Part shown: positions 35,771 through 47,029 of the stretch, in pieces
Layout of the letters: every line of letters begins with the position of its first letter
How positions within the stretch are numbered: position 1 is the stretch's first letter
NCBI GenBank assembly: GCA_011799875.1
Contig: CM022298.1
Coordinates: 52,820,109-52,884,108, forward strand
DNA length: 64,000 bases
Direction of reading: 5' to 3'
Origin: Thinopyrum elongatum
Taxonomy: Eukaryota; Streptophyta; Magnoliopsida; Poales; Poaceae
Made by a program: the position numbers and the translations under genes
Notes under the pieces: model-generated
What the model saw: only the letters and a program-made list of their open reading frames with translations
Databases searched by the model: none
Told to the model about the DNA's origin: nothing

Positions 35771-37294
35771 TGATACGTCCATTTTGCATCATGTTTTCCT
35801 ACTGTTATTTATGATGTTTTTATGCATAATAATGCTTTTTGGAGTAATTCTAATGCCTTTTCTCTCATAATATGCAAGGTATACACAAAGAGGGAGAATT
35901 CCGGCAGCTGGAAATCTGGACCTGGAAAAGCTACGTCAGGCCACCTATTCTGCACAACTCCAAACAAGCTGAATCTTTACGGAGATTTTTTATGGAATAT
36001 TTGAGGAATATTGGAGCCAATAAGTACCAGAGGGGGCCCACCAGGTGGGCACAACCCACCTGGGCGCGCCAGGGAGCCCAGGCGCGCCCTGGTGGGTTGT
36101 GCTCACCCAGGCCCACCACCGGTGCCCATCTTCTGGTATATAAGTCATTTTGACCTAGAAAAAAAAAATAAGGAGAGGACTTTTGGGACAGAGCGCCGCC
36201 GTCTCGACGCGGAACTTGGGCAGGAGCACTTTTGCCCTCCGGCGGAGCGATTCCGCCGGGGGAACTTCCCTCCCGGAGGGGGAAATCATCGTCATCATCA
36301 TCACCAACAACTCTCCCATCTTGGGGAGGGCAATCTCCATCAACATCTTCAACAGCACCATCTCCTCTCAAACCCTAGTTCATCTCTTGTGTTCAATCTT
36401 GGTACCGAAACTATAGATTGGTGCTTGTGGGTGACTAGTAGTGTTGATTACATCTTGTAGTTGATTACTATATGGTTTATTTGGTGGAAGATTATATGTT
36501 CAGATCCAATATGCTATTTAATACACCTCTGATCTTGAGCATGTTTATCACTTGTGAGTAGTTACTTTTGTTCTTGAGGTCACAGGAGAAATCATGTTGC
36601 AAGTAATCATGTGAACTTGATATGAGTTCGATATTTTGATAGTATGTATGTTGTGATTCCCTTAGTGGTGTCATGTGAACGTCGACTACATGACACTTCA
36701 CCATATTTGGGCCTAAGGGAATGCATTGTGGAGTAGTTATTAGATGATGGGTTGTGAGAGTGATAGAAGCTTAAACCCTAGTTTATGCGCTATTCCGTAA
36801 GGGAACGATTGGATCCAAAAGTTTAATGCTATGGTTAGAATTTATTCTTAATACTTTTCTCGTAGTTGCGGATGCTTGCGAGGGGGTTAATCATAAGTAG
36901 GAGGTTTGTTCAAGTAATAACAGCACCTAAGCACCGGTCAACCCACATATCAAATTATCAAAGTAGCGAACACAAATCGAATCAACATGGTGAAAGCGAC
37001 TAGATGAAATTCCCGTGTACCCTCAAGAACGCTTTGCTTACTATAAGAGACCGTTTTGGCCTGTCCTTTGCCTCAAAAGGATTGGGCTACCTTGCTGCAC
37101 TTTTGTTACTATTATCGTTACTTGCTCGTTACAAATTATCTCGCTATCAAACTACTCTGTTACTTACAATTTCAGCACTTGCAGACATTACCTTGCTGAA
37201 AACCATTTGTCATTTCCTTCTGTTCCTCATTGGGTTCGACACTCTTACTTATCGAAAAGAGCTACAATTGATCCCCTATACTTGTCGGTCATCA
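35771..37294 (+). repeat. 3' LTR of the Athila element
   Basis: 1524 bp, homologous to 27106-28624, followed directly by the target duplication GACAA. It differs from the 5' LTR by scattered transitions and a longer A run at about 36160. Confidence 0.95.
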
Positions 37295-37299
37295 GACAA

Positions 37300-39407
37300 C
37301 ATAGGAGACTCTCTATCATGAAGATCATGGTGCTACTTTGAACCACAAGTGTGGTAAAAGGATAGTAACGTTGTCACTTCTCTCTTTTCTCTCTTTTTTT
37401 GTTGGGCCTTTTCTCATTTTTTTGGCCTATTTTTTTTTCGTTCAGAGTCTCATTCCGACTTGTGGGGGAATCATACTCTCCATTATCCTTTCCTCACATG
37501 GGACAATGCTCTAATAATGAAGATCATCACACTTTTATTTACTTACAACTCAAGAATTACAACTCGATACTTAGAACAAAATATGACTCTATATGAATGC
37601 CTCCGGCGGTGTACCGGGATGTGCAATGAATCAAGAGTGACAGGTATGAAAGAATTATGAACGGTGGCTTTGCCACAAATACGATGTCAACTACATGATC
37701 ATGCAAAGCAATATGACAATGATGAAGCGTGTCATAATAGACGGAACGGTGGAAAGTTGCATGGCAGTATATCTCGGAATGGCTATGGAAATGCCATAAT
37801 AGGTAGGTATGGTGGCTGTTTTGAGGAAGGTATATGGTGGGTGTATGGTACCGGCGAAAGTTGCGCGGCACTAGAGAGGCTAGCAATGGTGGAAGGGTGA
37901 GAGTGCGTATAATCCATGGACTCAACGTTAGTCATAAAGAACTCACATACTTATTGCAAAAATCTATTAGTTATCAAAACGAAGTACTACACGCATGCTC
38001 CTAGGGGGATAGATTGGTAGGAAAAGACCATCGCTCGTCCCCGACCGCCACTCATAAGGAAGACAATCAATAAATAAATCATGCTCCGACTTCATCACAT
38101 AACGGTTCACCATACGTGCATGCTACGGGAATCACAAACTTTAACACAAGTATTTCTCCAATTCACAATTACTTACTAGCATGACTCTAATATCACTATC
38201 TTTATATCTCAAAACAATCATAAAGAATCAAACTTCTCATAGTATTCAATGCACTTTATATGAAAGTTTTTATTATACCCCCCTTGGATGTGTATCGTAT
38301 TAGGACTAAATTTATAACCAAAGAAAATTACGATGCTATTTAAAGACTCTCAAAATAATATAAGTGAAGCATGAGAGTTCATCAATTTCTATAAAATAAA
38401 ACCACCGCCGTGCTCTAAAAAGATATAAGTGAAGCACTAGAGCAAAATTGCCTAGCTCAAAAGATATAAGTGAAGCACATAGAGTATTCTAATAAATCAA
38501 GATTCATGCGTGTCTCTCTCAAAAGGTGTGTACAGCAAGGATGATTGTGGCAAACCAAAAAGCAAAGACTCAAATCATACAAGACGCTCCAAGCAAAACA
38601 CATATCATGTGGTGAATAAAAATATAGCCTCAAGTAAAGTTACCGATAGACGAAGACGAAAGAGGGGATGCCTTCCGGGGCATCCCCAAGCTTAGGCTCT
38701 TGGTGTTCCTTGAATATTACCTTGGGGTGTCTTGGGAATCCCCAAGCTTAGGCTCTTGCCACTCCTTATTCCATAGTCCATCAAATCCTTACCCAAAACT
38801 TGAAAACTTCACAACACAAAACTCAACAGAAAATCTCATAAGCTCCGTTAGTATAAGAAAATAAATCACCACTTTTGGTATGGTTGTGAACTCATTCTTT
38901 ATTTATATTGGTGTAATATCTACTGTATTCCAACTTTTCCATGGTTCATACCCCCCGATACTACCCATAGATTCATCAAAATAAGCAAACAACACATAGA
39001 AAACAGAATCTGTCAAAAACAGAACAGTCTGCGAAGATCCGAATTGTTCTAATACTTCTGTAACTCCAAAAATTATGAAACATTATGGAAACAGAGGAAA
39101 TTTGTATACCTATCCTTTGTAAAAAATTCAGGGGTTTTTCATGCTCCAACGAATTTAGACAATTCTGTGAATGGAAGCAAAAGTTTCTATTTTTCAGCAA
39201 GATCAAATCAACTATCACCGTAAGCCATCCCAAAGGTCTTACTTGGCACAAACACTAATTAAAACACAAAAACACATCTAACCAGAGGCTAGATGAATTA
39301 TTTATTGAAAAACAGAACCAAAAAAGCAAGAACAAAAATAAAATTGGGTTGCCTCCCAACAAGCGCTATTGTTTAACGCCCTTAGCTAGGCATAAAAACA
39401 CATAGAT
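37300..39407 (-). other. Non-coding 3' interior of the compound element, part 2
   Basis: AT-rich sequence without supported genes. It contains three spaced copies of 'gatataagtgaagca' (about 38357-38480) and two near-copies of a block with ccccaagcttaggctcttg (about 38683 and 38738), similar to polypurine-tract neighbourhoods. The segment 39075-39400 is repeated at 53547-53880. Confidence 0.75.
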
Positions 39408-41494
39408 CTAGGTATTATCATCTTTGGTATGCAATCCATAAGTGGCTCTCATAATAGATTCATATGGCAACTTAATTTTCTTTCTAGGAAAGTGTTCCAT
39501 GCCCTTCCTTAATGGAAATTGAAATCTAATGTTTCCTTCTTTCATATCAATAATTGCACCAATCGTTCTAAGGAAAGGTCTACCAAGAATAATAGGACAT
39601 GTAGGATTGCAATCTATATCAAGAACAATGAAATCTACGGGCACATAATTCCGATTTGCAATAATAAGAACATCATTAATTCTTCCCATTGGTTTCTTAA
39701 TAGTGGAATCCGCATGATGCAAATTTAAAGAACAATCATCAAATTCACGGAAACCTAACACATCACATAAAGTTTTTGGAATCGTGGAAACGCTAGCACC
39801 CAAATCACACAAAGCATAGCACTCATAATATTTAATCTTAATCATAATAGTAGGTTCCCATTCATCATAAAGTTTTCTAGGGATAGAAACTTCCAATTCA
39901 ATCTTTTCTTCAAAAGATTTCATCATAGCATCAACGATATGTTTAGTAAAAGCTTTATTTTGATTATAAGCATGAGGAGAATTCAACATGGATTGCAACA
40001 AGGAAATACAATTTATTAAAGAACAATTATCATAATTAAATTCCTTGAAATCCAAAAGAGTGGGTTCATCGCTACTTAAAGTTTTAACCTCTCCAATCCC
40101 ACTTTTATCAATTTTTGCATCTAGATCTATAAACTCCAAATCATTGGGATGCCTTTTAACTAAAGTTGACTCATCTACAGTCCCATCTTTATCAAGATTT
40201 ATATTGGAAAACAAATATTCAATAGGAGTCACATCAATCACTTTAAGATCTTCATCATTATTTTCACAATAACTAGAAGAACACGCTTTTACAAACCAAT
40301 CTCGCTTAGCACGCATCTTAGCGGTTCTTTCTTTGCACTCATCAATGGAAATTCTCATAGATTTTAGAGATTCAAAAATATCATGCTTGGGTGAAATAGA
40401 TCTAATTTTCAAAGAGTCAACCTCAAGAGAAATTCTATCAATGTTCCTAGCCAAATCATCAATCTTAAGCAATTTTTCTTCAACCAAAGCATTGAAATTC
40501 TTTTGCGAACTCATAAATTCTTTAATACTATTCTCAAGATCAGAGGGCATCTTATTATAATTTCCATAAGAATTGTTGTAGGAATTACCATAATTATTAG
40601 AGGAATTACTAGGGAACGGCCTAGGATTAAAATTACCTCTATACACGTTATTACCAAAATTGTTCCTACCAACAAAATTCACATCCATAGGTTCATTATT
40701 ATTTTCAATCAAAGTGGACAAAGGCATATCAGTAGGATCAATAGAAGCACTCTTGTTAGCAAACAATTTCATAAGCTCATCCATCTTTCCACTCAAAACA
40801 TTAATCTCTTCATTCGCATGCACTGTTTTACTAGTGGAAGATCTTTCGGTATGCCATTGAGAATAATTAACCATAATATTATCTAGGAGTTTAGTAGCTT
40901 CTCCTAAAGTAATTTCCATAAAAGTACCTCCCACGGCCGAATCTAAAAGATTTCTAGAAGCAAAATTCAATCCGGCATAAAAAATTTGTATGATCATCCA
41001 CAAATTTAAACCATGAGTAGGGCAATTTCGTATCATCAATTTCATTCTCTCCCAAGATTGTGCAACATGTTCATGATCAAGTTGCTTAAAATTCATAATA
41101 TCATTCCTAAGGGAGATGATCTTAGCAGGACAAAAATACTTGGAAATAAAAGCATCTTTACACTTATTCCATGAATCAATACTATTTTTAGGCAAAGATG
41201 AAAACCAAGTTTTAGCACGATCTCATAGTGAGAACGGAATAGCTTCAATTTAAAAATATCATTATCCACATCTTTCTTCTTTTTCATATCACACAACTCA
41301 ACAAAATTATTTAGATGGGATGCGGCATCTTCACTAGGAAGGCCGGAAAATTGATCTTTCATAACAAGATTCAGCAAAGCGGCATTTATTTCATAAGATT
41401 CCGCACTACTGGCGGGAGCAATCGGAGTACTAATAAAATCATTATTATTAGTATTGGAAAAGTCACACAATTTGGTATTCTCTTGAGCCATCAT
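39408..41494 (-). pseudogene. Gag-protease protein of the compound element, left unit
   Basis: The frame 41195-39408 (595 codons) starts within gag (helical region SWNKCKDAFISKYF ... NLLDSAVGGTFMEITLGEAT). It continues through an asparagine/glycine-rich linker (NNFGNNVYRGNFNPRPFP) and a coiled coil, and ends with an aspartic protease of the retropepsin type (YALCDLGASVSTIPKTLCDV ... ILGRPFLRTIGAIIDM). The N-terminal part (MMAQENTKLCDFSNTNN ... from 41494) lies in another frame; the switch is at about 41195-41245 and needs small indels. There is no reverse transcriptase or integrase after the stop at 39408, so this is a gag-protease-only element, presumably moved by an autonomous Athila relative. 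Confidence 0.8.
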
Positions 41495-41686
41495 GACAAA
41501 GCAAGCAATCTAACACACGAGCAAACAAAAAGTAAGCGAAAACACGAACGGAAGAAGGGCGAAAAAAGGCAAATCTTTTTCAAAATTGTTTTAGAAGTGG
41601 GGGAGAGGAAAACAAGAGGCGAATGGCGAATAATGTAATGCAAGAGATGAGAGTTTATGATGGGTACTTGGTAGGCTTGGCGTAGA
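41495..41686 (-). other. Leader of the left unit
   Basis: Short non-coding leader upstream of gag, homologous to 55500-55695 of the right unit. Its last bases GTAGA (41682-41686) are the target duplication of the chromovirus; the matching primer site is now on the other side of that insertion. Confidence 0.8.
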
Positions 41687-42343
41687 TGTGACGCCCCCGG
41701 CCCGATCGTGCACTAATCATACACGCAAATGCACACGATCAAGCCTAAGGACACACGGAAAGATATCACAACACAACTCTAAGCATAAGTAAAGTCATAC
41801 AAGCTTTATATTACAAGCCAGGGGCCTCGAGGGCTCGAATACATAAGCTTGCGTACAAGCGTCAGCGGAAGCATTAGATATCTGAGTACAGATATAAAAG
41901 AAAACAAAGAAAGGCCTTAAGAAGGCCAGACAAAGAAAAACACTACGATCGAAAGGCGTAGGCCTCCTGCCTGGGAACCTCCGATCCTACTCCTGGTCGC
42001 CAGTCAACGTGTAGTAGTATCCACCTCGGGGTAGTAGTAACGATCGTCGGCGGGGTCAGCTGTATTTGGGGCTCCGCCAGCTGGTCACGACAAGCTGATA
42101 TGGGGAGAAAAAGAAAGCAAAGCAACCGTGAGTACTCTAAAGTACTTAGCAAGCAAGGATCTACACTACATATGCAACATTATCAAGGGAAGGCTGTATA
42201 TGTGGACTGGGCTGCAGAAATGCCAGAATAGAGAGAAGGCCTAGTCCTATCAAAGACTAGCATCTTTAGAGGTCTTGCAGCATTAGGAGAGTGTAGATTA
42301 GTACCGTATAAAGTAGTAGTATCGATAAGTCTCAATCTCACCC

Positions 42344-42454
42344 AGAGATCCTTTCTCGACTCCCTGCGAGAAAGCAATCCCAGAGCCATAAAATCATCAA
42401 CCTCGTCCGGAGATCCCTTCTCGACTCCCTGCGAGAAGCAATCCCAGAGCCATA
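42344..42454. repeat. Tandem duplication inside the chromovirus LTR
   Basis: Two copies of a ~46-bp segment (gagatccсttctcgactccc-type sequence ending cccagagccata) at 42344-42390 and 42409-42454. Each copy contains a small hairpin, tctcg...cgaga. Confidence 0.85.
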
Positions 42455-44651
42455 GTATCCAATTCTAATTGTATCAATCGGGATACAACTCCGAGTGTCC
42501 GTTACCGAGGATCCGGCTATGCATAGATTAGTTCTTCCCTGCAGGGGTGCACCAACTTACCCACCACGCTCGCTTAACCCCGGCCGGACACACTTTTCCG
42601 GGTCATGCCCGACCTCGGCCAAACGACACACCGCAACCCTACCTACAGCTCAGCAGAGAGGTCCCCACCGGTCTACATCCTAAGCGCAAGGGGGTCTTGG
42701 CCATCGCCCCTCACCCTCCGGGTCGTTGCGCACAGGGTGGATACCAGCATCGTCTCGGGTGGCCGACACGATCCGACCGTGCCGCCATGTTGAACTGGAT
42801 GTCTGACAGAGCTTTCGGCTGATGCATACGATGTAGAACACCCATACTATGCCCACGTGGTGGTTAGTGCTATCGGGCCAGAGGCCCACTCAGATCACAT
42901 ATCCAAACCGTTAGTACATTGGGGGTGCGGTTACGAGCAGAGACTCACAAAAGATGTGACCCCGTCGCCCCGTCTCGAGGACTTGCGGCAAGGGCTAAGA
43001 ATGCCCGGCCAAGCCTCGTATCCATCACTCGGGCACCATACAGGTCAACCCGTCTTCACATCACACGCGGGTACCCCTCAGGGTCGACCCGCCTTACAAG
43101 TATCAGTGTAAAGTTATCCGTGTGTCCATAACATCAGGGGAATCCGAGGTATCACCCTCGTTGGATTCCTACTTGATGTATCCGTCAAGGTGAACTCGGA
43201 GGAACCACCCTCGCTGGGTTCACACTTGAGGTGTTGTACGACGGCGTCGTTATCGGAAGCGGTGAAGGAGGAATCACCCTCGATGACCACGACCGAATAG
43301 CTACTCAACAGAGTTAACATCAGAAGTGCTATACGAGGTTCCACCCTCGGCACTCGATAGTAACGCTGCAGTGTCGTTACAACTAAGGGGGGTGATGTGC
43401 GGTGCCGGGGCCTGGTCTTCAATCCCGTTGATCGGGTCTTCAGATAATCCAGCGGGGCAGTCAGGATAAGTGGGGTCACTGATAGGTCTCTACCCAGCCT
43501 ATACTAAGGAGTTTAGGATAAGCAGGTAATTATCATCAGCAGGTTACAATAAACAGGCTATGCATCAGAATAGGTAAAGCAGTAGCAGCAGCAATTCTAA
43601 TGCAAGCATAAGAAATTAGAATGGGCGATATCGGGATGATTAAAGGGGGGGCTTGCCTGGTTGCTCGGTGGCAAGGGCGAGGTCGTCAATGGTGTCTTCG
43701 GGCTCCGGAGCTGCGGCAGTACCGGGAACTGCGTCGGGGTCTAACGAGAGAGAAGAGGGGGAGGAAACAGTATAACTATAGAGCAAACAAGTGCTACACA
43801 ACGTATGACATGACAGTAAGCAGTGCCGGGTGTGTCCTAACGTATGATTGCACGTCACCGAGGAAGTGGGAATCCATCCGGGAATGTTTTCCCGGTTCCG
43901 GACATTTGTCAGACAGATGACCGGAGAGGGACGGTTGCATGTTCGCTATGTTAGGGACGCATGGCGGACGAACGGTCCGCGTATTCGAATTCGTCTCGTC
44001 GTTCTGATCAACTTTCATGTACAAAGTTTTTCGATCTGAGCTACGGTTAATTTTTCTATGATTTTCCGAAGTTTTAGGCATTTTCTGAAATTACTAAAAT
44101 TCTACTAAGTCCTCAGTTTTAAACATCATTTAGCTGTTTTCCAGAGGCTATAACTAGTGTTCTATTTATCCTATGAATTGGCGCCTTTTACCAATATTGA
44201 TCATTTTCCTGTGGTCTACAAGATGGTATCAATTGCATCTCTGTTAGATCCCTGTAACTTGTTTATTTTCTGCTCCAAAGTTGCTATGGCAGTATATCTG
44301 TTATTAGTTCTTCCAGTTATCAGAACATAGACTTTTGTCATTTTCATAGGAATTAATACAAGCAACTTTTGGATTTGGTCCAATGGAAAGAATTAAACCT
44401 TGTCAAGTGTACTACCCACACATATTTATTTTAGCTATGTTAAGCTTTGTTTAGTTGCTGTTTTGAGACTGTTTAGGGGGCTATCCAGTGCAGTTTTAGA
44501 AAAGCTAGCAGCTGTTACTGTAGCAGCGCTGCACTAGCAGCAGCAGGCAGCGAGCAGGACGCGGGGCAGTGGCGGACGAGGGCGCTGCGAGGCCGGTCAA
44601 CGGCGGGGGAGGCCGAAGGTTGGGGGGGTGAGCAGAGGTGGCCTCGGCCAC

Positions 44652-44728
44652 GCACTACACGCACACGCACACACACAAAGCACACTCACACACACCACGC
44701 TGCACACACACAGCACACTCACACACCA
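44652..44728. repeat. CA-rich imperfect microsatellite in the chromovirus LTR
   Basis: Alternating cacaca/cgcaca runs interrupted by aaag, gctg and ccacg. The same array is at about 51950-52028 in the other LTR. Confidence 0.85.
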
Positions 44729-45832
44729 CGGCCATGGCCTTGGCCTTGGCCAAGCCATGGCCAGTAGCAGCAGCAGCATTGCAGCAGCAGCACAGGCAGC
44801 AGCAGCAGGGGGCATGGCCAGGGGCGAGCATGAGGCGCGGGCGCCTGTGGACACGCACGGGCCAGTCGGGCGCGAGGCGCGGGCGCGGCCTCCTAACAGT
44901 GAGCGCGAACAGCGGCGAGCATGGCGGGTCTCGGGCGCAGCCGAAGCTCAGCGCGGGAGCGGGGCGAGCGGAGGGGACACGGCGGACGACGTCCTACGAC
45001 CAGACAGAGAGGAGAGAGGAAGACGAACGCGGGGACGGGGAGCTCACTCCCGGTGTCGATGTACGCCGGTGAGGCTCGAGGAAGCCGGCGAGGAGGGGAC
45101 GGGGACGAGCGATGGCGATGTGGCGACGGGCGTCGGGGCGGCGTCCTCGGCGAGCGGCGACGAGCAGCAGAGGGGCGAGATGGGGGCGCGAGGAGGAGGG
45201 CTGGTGCTGCTCTTAACCTAACCCAGCGACCACGCGATGCACGCCACGTGCGGCATCGAGTGAGCATGCGGCCATGGCGCCTCTGCCTCTAGTGCGCGGC
45301 TGGAGGTGGATGAAAGGCCGGCCAGTTTTGGGCCAGGCCAGCCTGTAGCTAACCCGGGCCAAGTGCACAGTGCACGTTTGCTCTTTTCTTTTATTCATTT
45401 CTCGGGTTTTTCTTTTAGCTCTCGGTCTTGCATTAATTCTTGTGCCAAATGACTTTTATAAATTACGGAGTTGTGCCAGACAAATACACTGCAATATATA
45501 GCATTGCCACAAAAAGTTTGGCACATTAATAAATAGTTTGTATTTGTTTATTATTCAAAAGGAATTTAAATAATTGTTTTACCTACTGTTTTAATTACTT
45601 AGATGCATTAAAATACTTTATAAAAATGTGGTTTCAACATGACAAATATCCAGAGAATATTTGCCACACTTCGAACAATTTTGTCTTGACATTTGAAAAC
45701 TTTTAAAGTTTGACTTGGTTTTTAATTTGGATTTGAATCAGTTTTGAACTAACGCGAGATTAACAACAGTAATCATGATGACGTGGCATCATTAGCAGAG
45801 GGTTACTGTAGATTAACTATCCGGGCATTACA

Positions 45833-45868
45833 AATCTCCTCCACTAATAAGAATTCTCGTCCCGAGAA
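45833..45868 (-). other. Polypurine region of the chromovirus
   Basis: On the minus strand AGTGGAGGAGATT directly precedes the TGTAATGCCC start of the 3' LTR. Confidence 0.65.
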
Positions 45869-46312
45869 TTAAGAAGTAGAAGGAAAAAGTTCGGGGTATT
45901 CCGCACGAAGATTATCCTCGCGTTCCCAAGTGGCTTCATCTTCAGTATGATTTGACCACTGCACTTTGAGGAACTTGGTAACCTTCTGACGGGTCGGACG
46001 TTCAGCTTCATCGAGAATGCGGATCGGATGCTCCTTATAAGAAAGGTCATGATGCAATTCGAGCATCTCGTGATCCACAGCTCGGTGCGGAGATTCCTTG
46101 AAGCATTTACGAAGTTGCGACACATGGAAGACATCGTGGATATGAGAGAATTGTGGCGGAAATTCCAATTTATACGCCACTTGACCACGTCTAGCAATAA
46201 TGCGGAAAGGACCAATGTAGCGTGGAGCTAACTTTCCCTTGATTCCAAAACGATGAGTGCCCTTCATTGGAGTGACACGTAGATAAGCTTGATCACCAGG
46301 TTGATAAGTCAA
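45869..46312 (-). pseudogene. Integrase C-terminus and chromodomain of the chromovirus
   Basis: 147 codons in the same frame as pol, cut off from it by the stop at 46319-46321. The first half (GDQAYLRVTPMKGTHRFGIK, LAPRYIGPFRIIARRGQVAY, HDVFHVSQLRKCF) is the GPY/F region of integrase. The last part (HPIRILDEAERPTRQKVTKF, VQWSNHTEDEATWEREDNLR, EYPELF) is a chromodomain with the aromatic W and W-E-x-E positions. Such domains direct insertion towards heterochromatin marks; here that is inferred from the family. Confidence 0.88.
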
Positions 46313-46318
46313 ACCCCA

Positions 46319-47029
46319 TCATTTGCGATCATAGTTGCTCTTCTGGCGGTCCTGAGCTGCTTTGAGGTTTTCACGGACGATACGGACTTGTTTTTCGGCG
46401 TGTTGAATAATATCTGGACCCACGAGCGGTCGTTCCCCAGTTTCTGACCAATTCAGAGGGGTTCGACATTTACGTCCATAGAGTACTTCGAAGGGTGCCA
46501 TTTTCAAGCTAGCTTGATAGCTGTTGTTATATGAGAATTCCACATAAGGAGGAGATTCTTCCCACTTCTTGCCGAAAGAAATAACACAAGCTTGTAGCAT
46601 GTCTTCAAGAACCTGATTGACTCGCTCAACTTGGCCTTGGGATTGGGGGTGATAAGCTGAACTCCAGGTAATATGAGTTCCCATAGCTTCTTGGAAACTT
46701 TCCCAGAACTTTGATGTGAAAAGACCGCCACGGTCCGAACTAACCTCTTTTGGAATGCCGTGGAGTAAAACAATTCTGGAGATATATAATTCTGCTAGCT
46801 GACTAGCAGTGATGGTCTCTTTGACAGGTAGAAAATGTGCAACTTTAGAAAGTTGGTCGATGACGACAAGAATAGCATCGTGACCCTTCTATGACCTGGG
46901 AAGTCCTGTAATGAAATCCATCTGAACCTTATCCCATTTCCATAGAGGAATAGGCAACGGTTGCAGAATTCCAGCGGGCTTCTGATGTTCTGCTTTAACG
47001 CGACGACACACATCACATTCAGCAACATA
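46319..47029 (-). pseudogene. Integrase core of the chromovirus, interrupted
   Basis: Same frame as pol, with stops at 47030-47032, 46889-46891 and 46319-46321. Between them are the second half of the HHCC zinc region (AECDVCRRVKAEHQ), the first catalytic Asp (QMDFITGLP), the second (SSDRGGLFTSKFWESF) and the Glu segment (SAYHPQSQGQVERVNQVLED), followed by a well-conserved tail (APFEVLYGRKCRTPLNW). All residues of the D,D-35-E set are still present despite the stops. Confidence 0.85.

Larger units (their letters stand above)
27106..37294 (+). mobile_element. Autonomous-type Athila Gypsy element, nearly complete
   Basis: The LTRs 27106-28624 and 35771-37294 (TGATACGTCC...GGTCATCA) flank 7.1 kb of interior. 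The exact target duplication GACAA is at 27101-27105 and 37295-37299. The primer site matches tRNA-Asp, the polypurine tract is intact, and one long gag-pol frame of 1482 codons covers gag, protease, reverse transcriptase, RNase H and integrase. An extra small reading frame follows pol. LTRs are very similar by eye, with several small changes, so the insertion is fairly young. It sits in the interior of the compound element in the opposite orientation. Confidence 0.95.
41687..45832 (-). repeat. 3' LTR of the chromovirus, full length (4146 bp)
   Basis: Contains an extra 1.85 kb (about 41740-43600) not present in the other LTR, otherwise homologous to 50841-53131. Long open frames at 44600-45290 on both strands result from GC-rich base composition and are not supported as genes. 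Includes a tandem pair at 42344-42454 and a CA-rich microsatellite at about 44652-44728. Confidence 0.9.

Noticed and set aside
42183..43479. Clusters of open frames in the extra LTR segment
   Set aside because: LTR sequence with base bias; the frames are not conserved in the other LTR, where this segment is deleted, and no domain is recognisable.
44597..45292. Long open frames on both strands (up to 197 codons), repeated at 51802-52407
   Set aside because: They lie in the GC-rich part of the chromovirus LTR, overlap each other in all frames and start in a CA-rich microsatellite.
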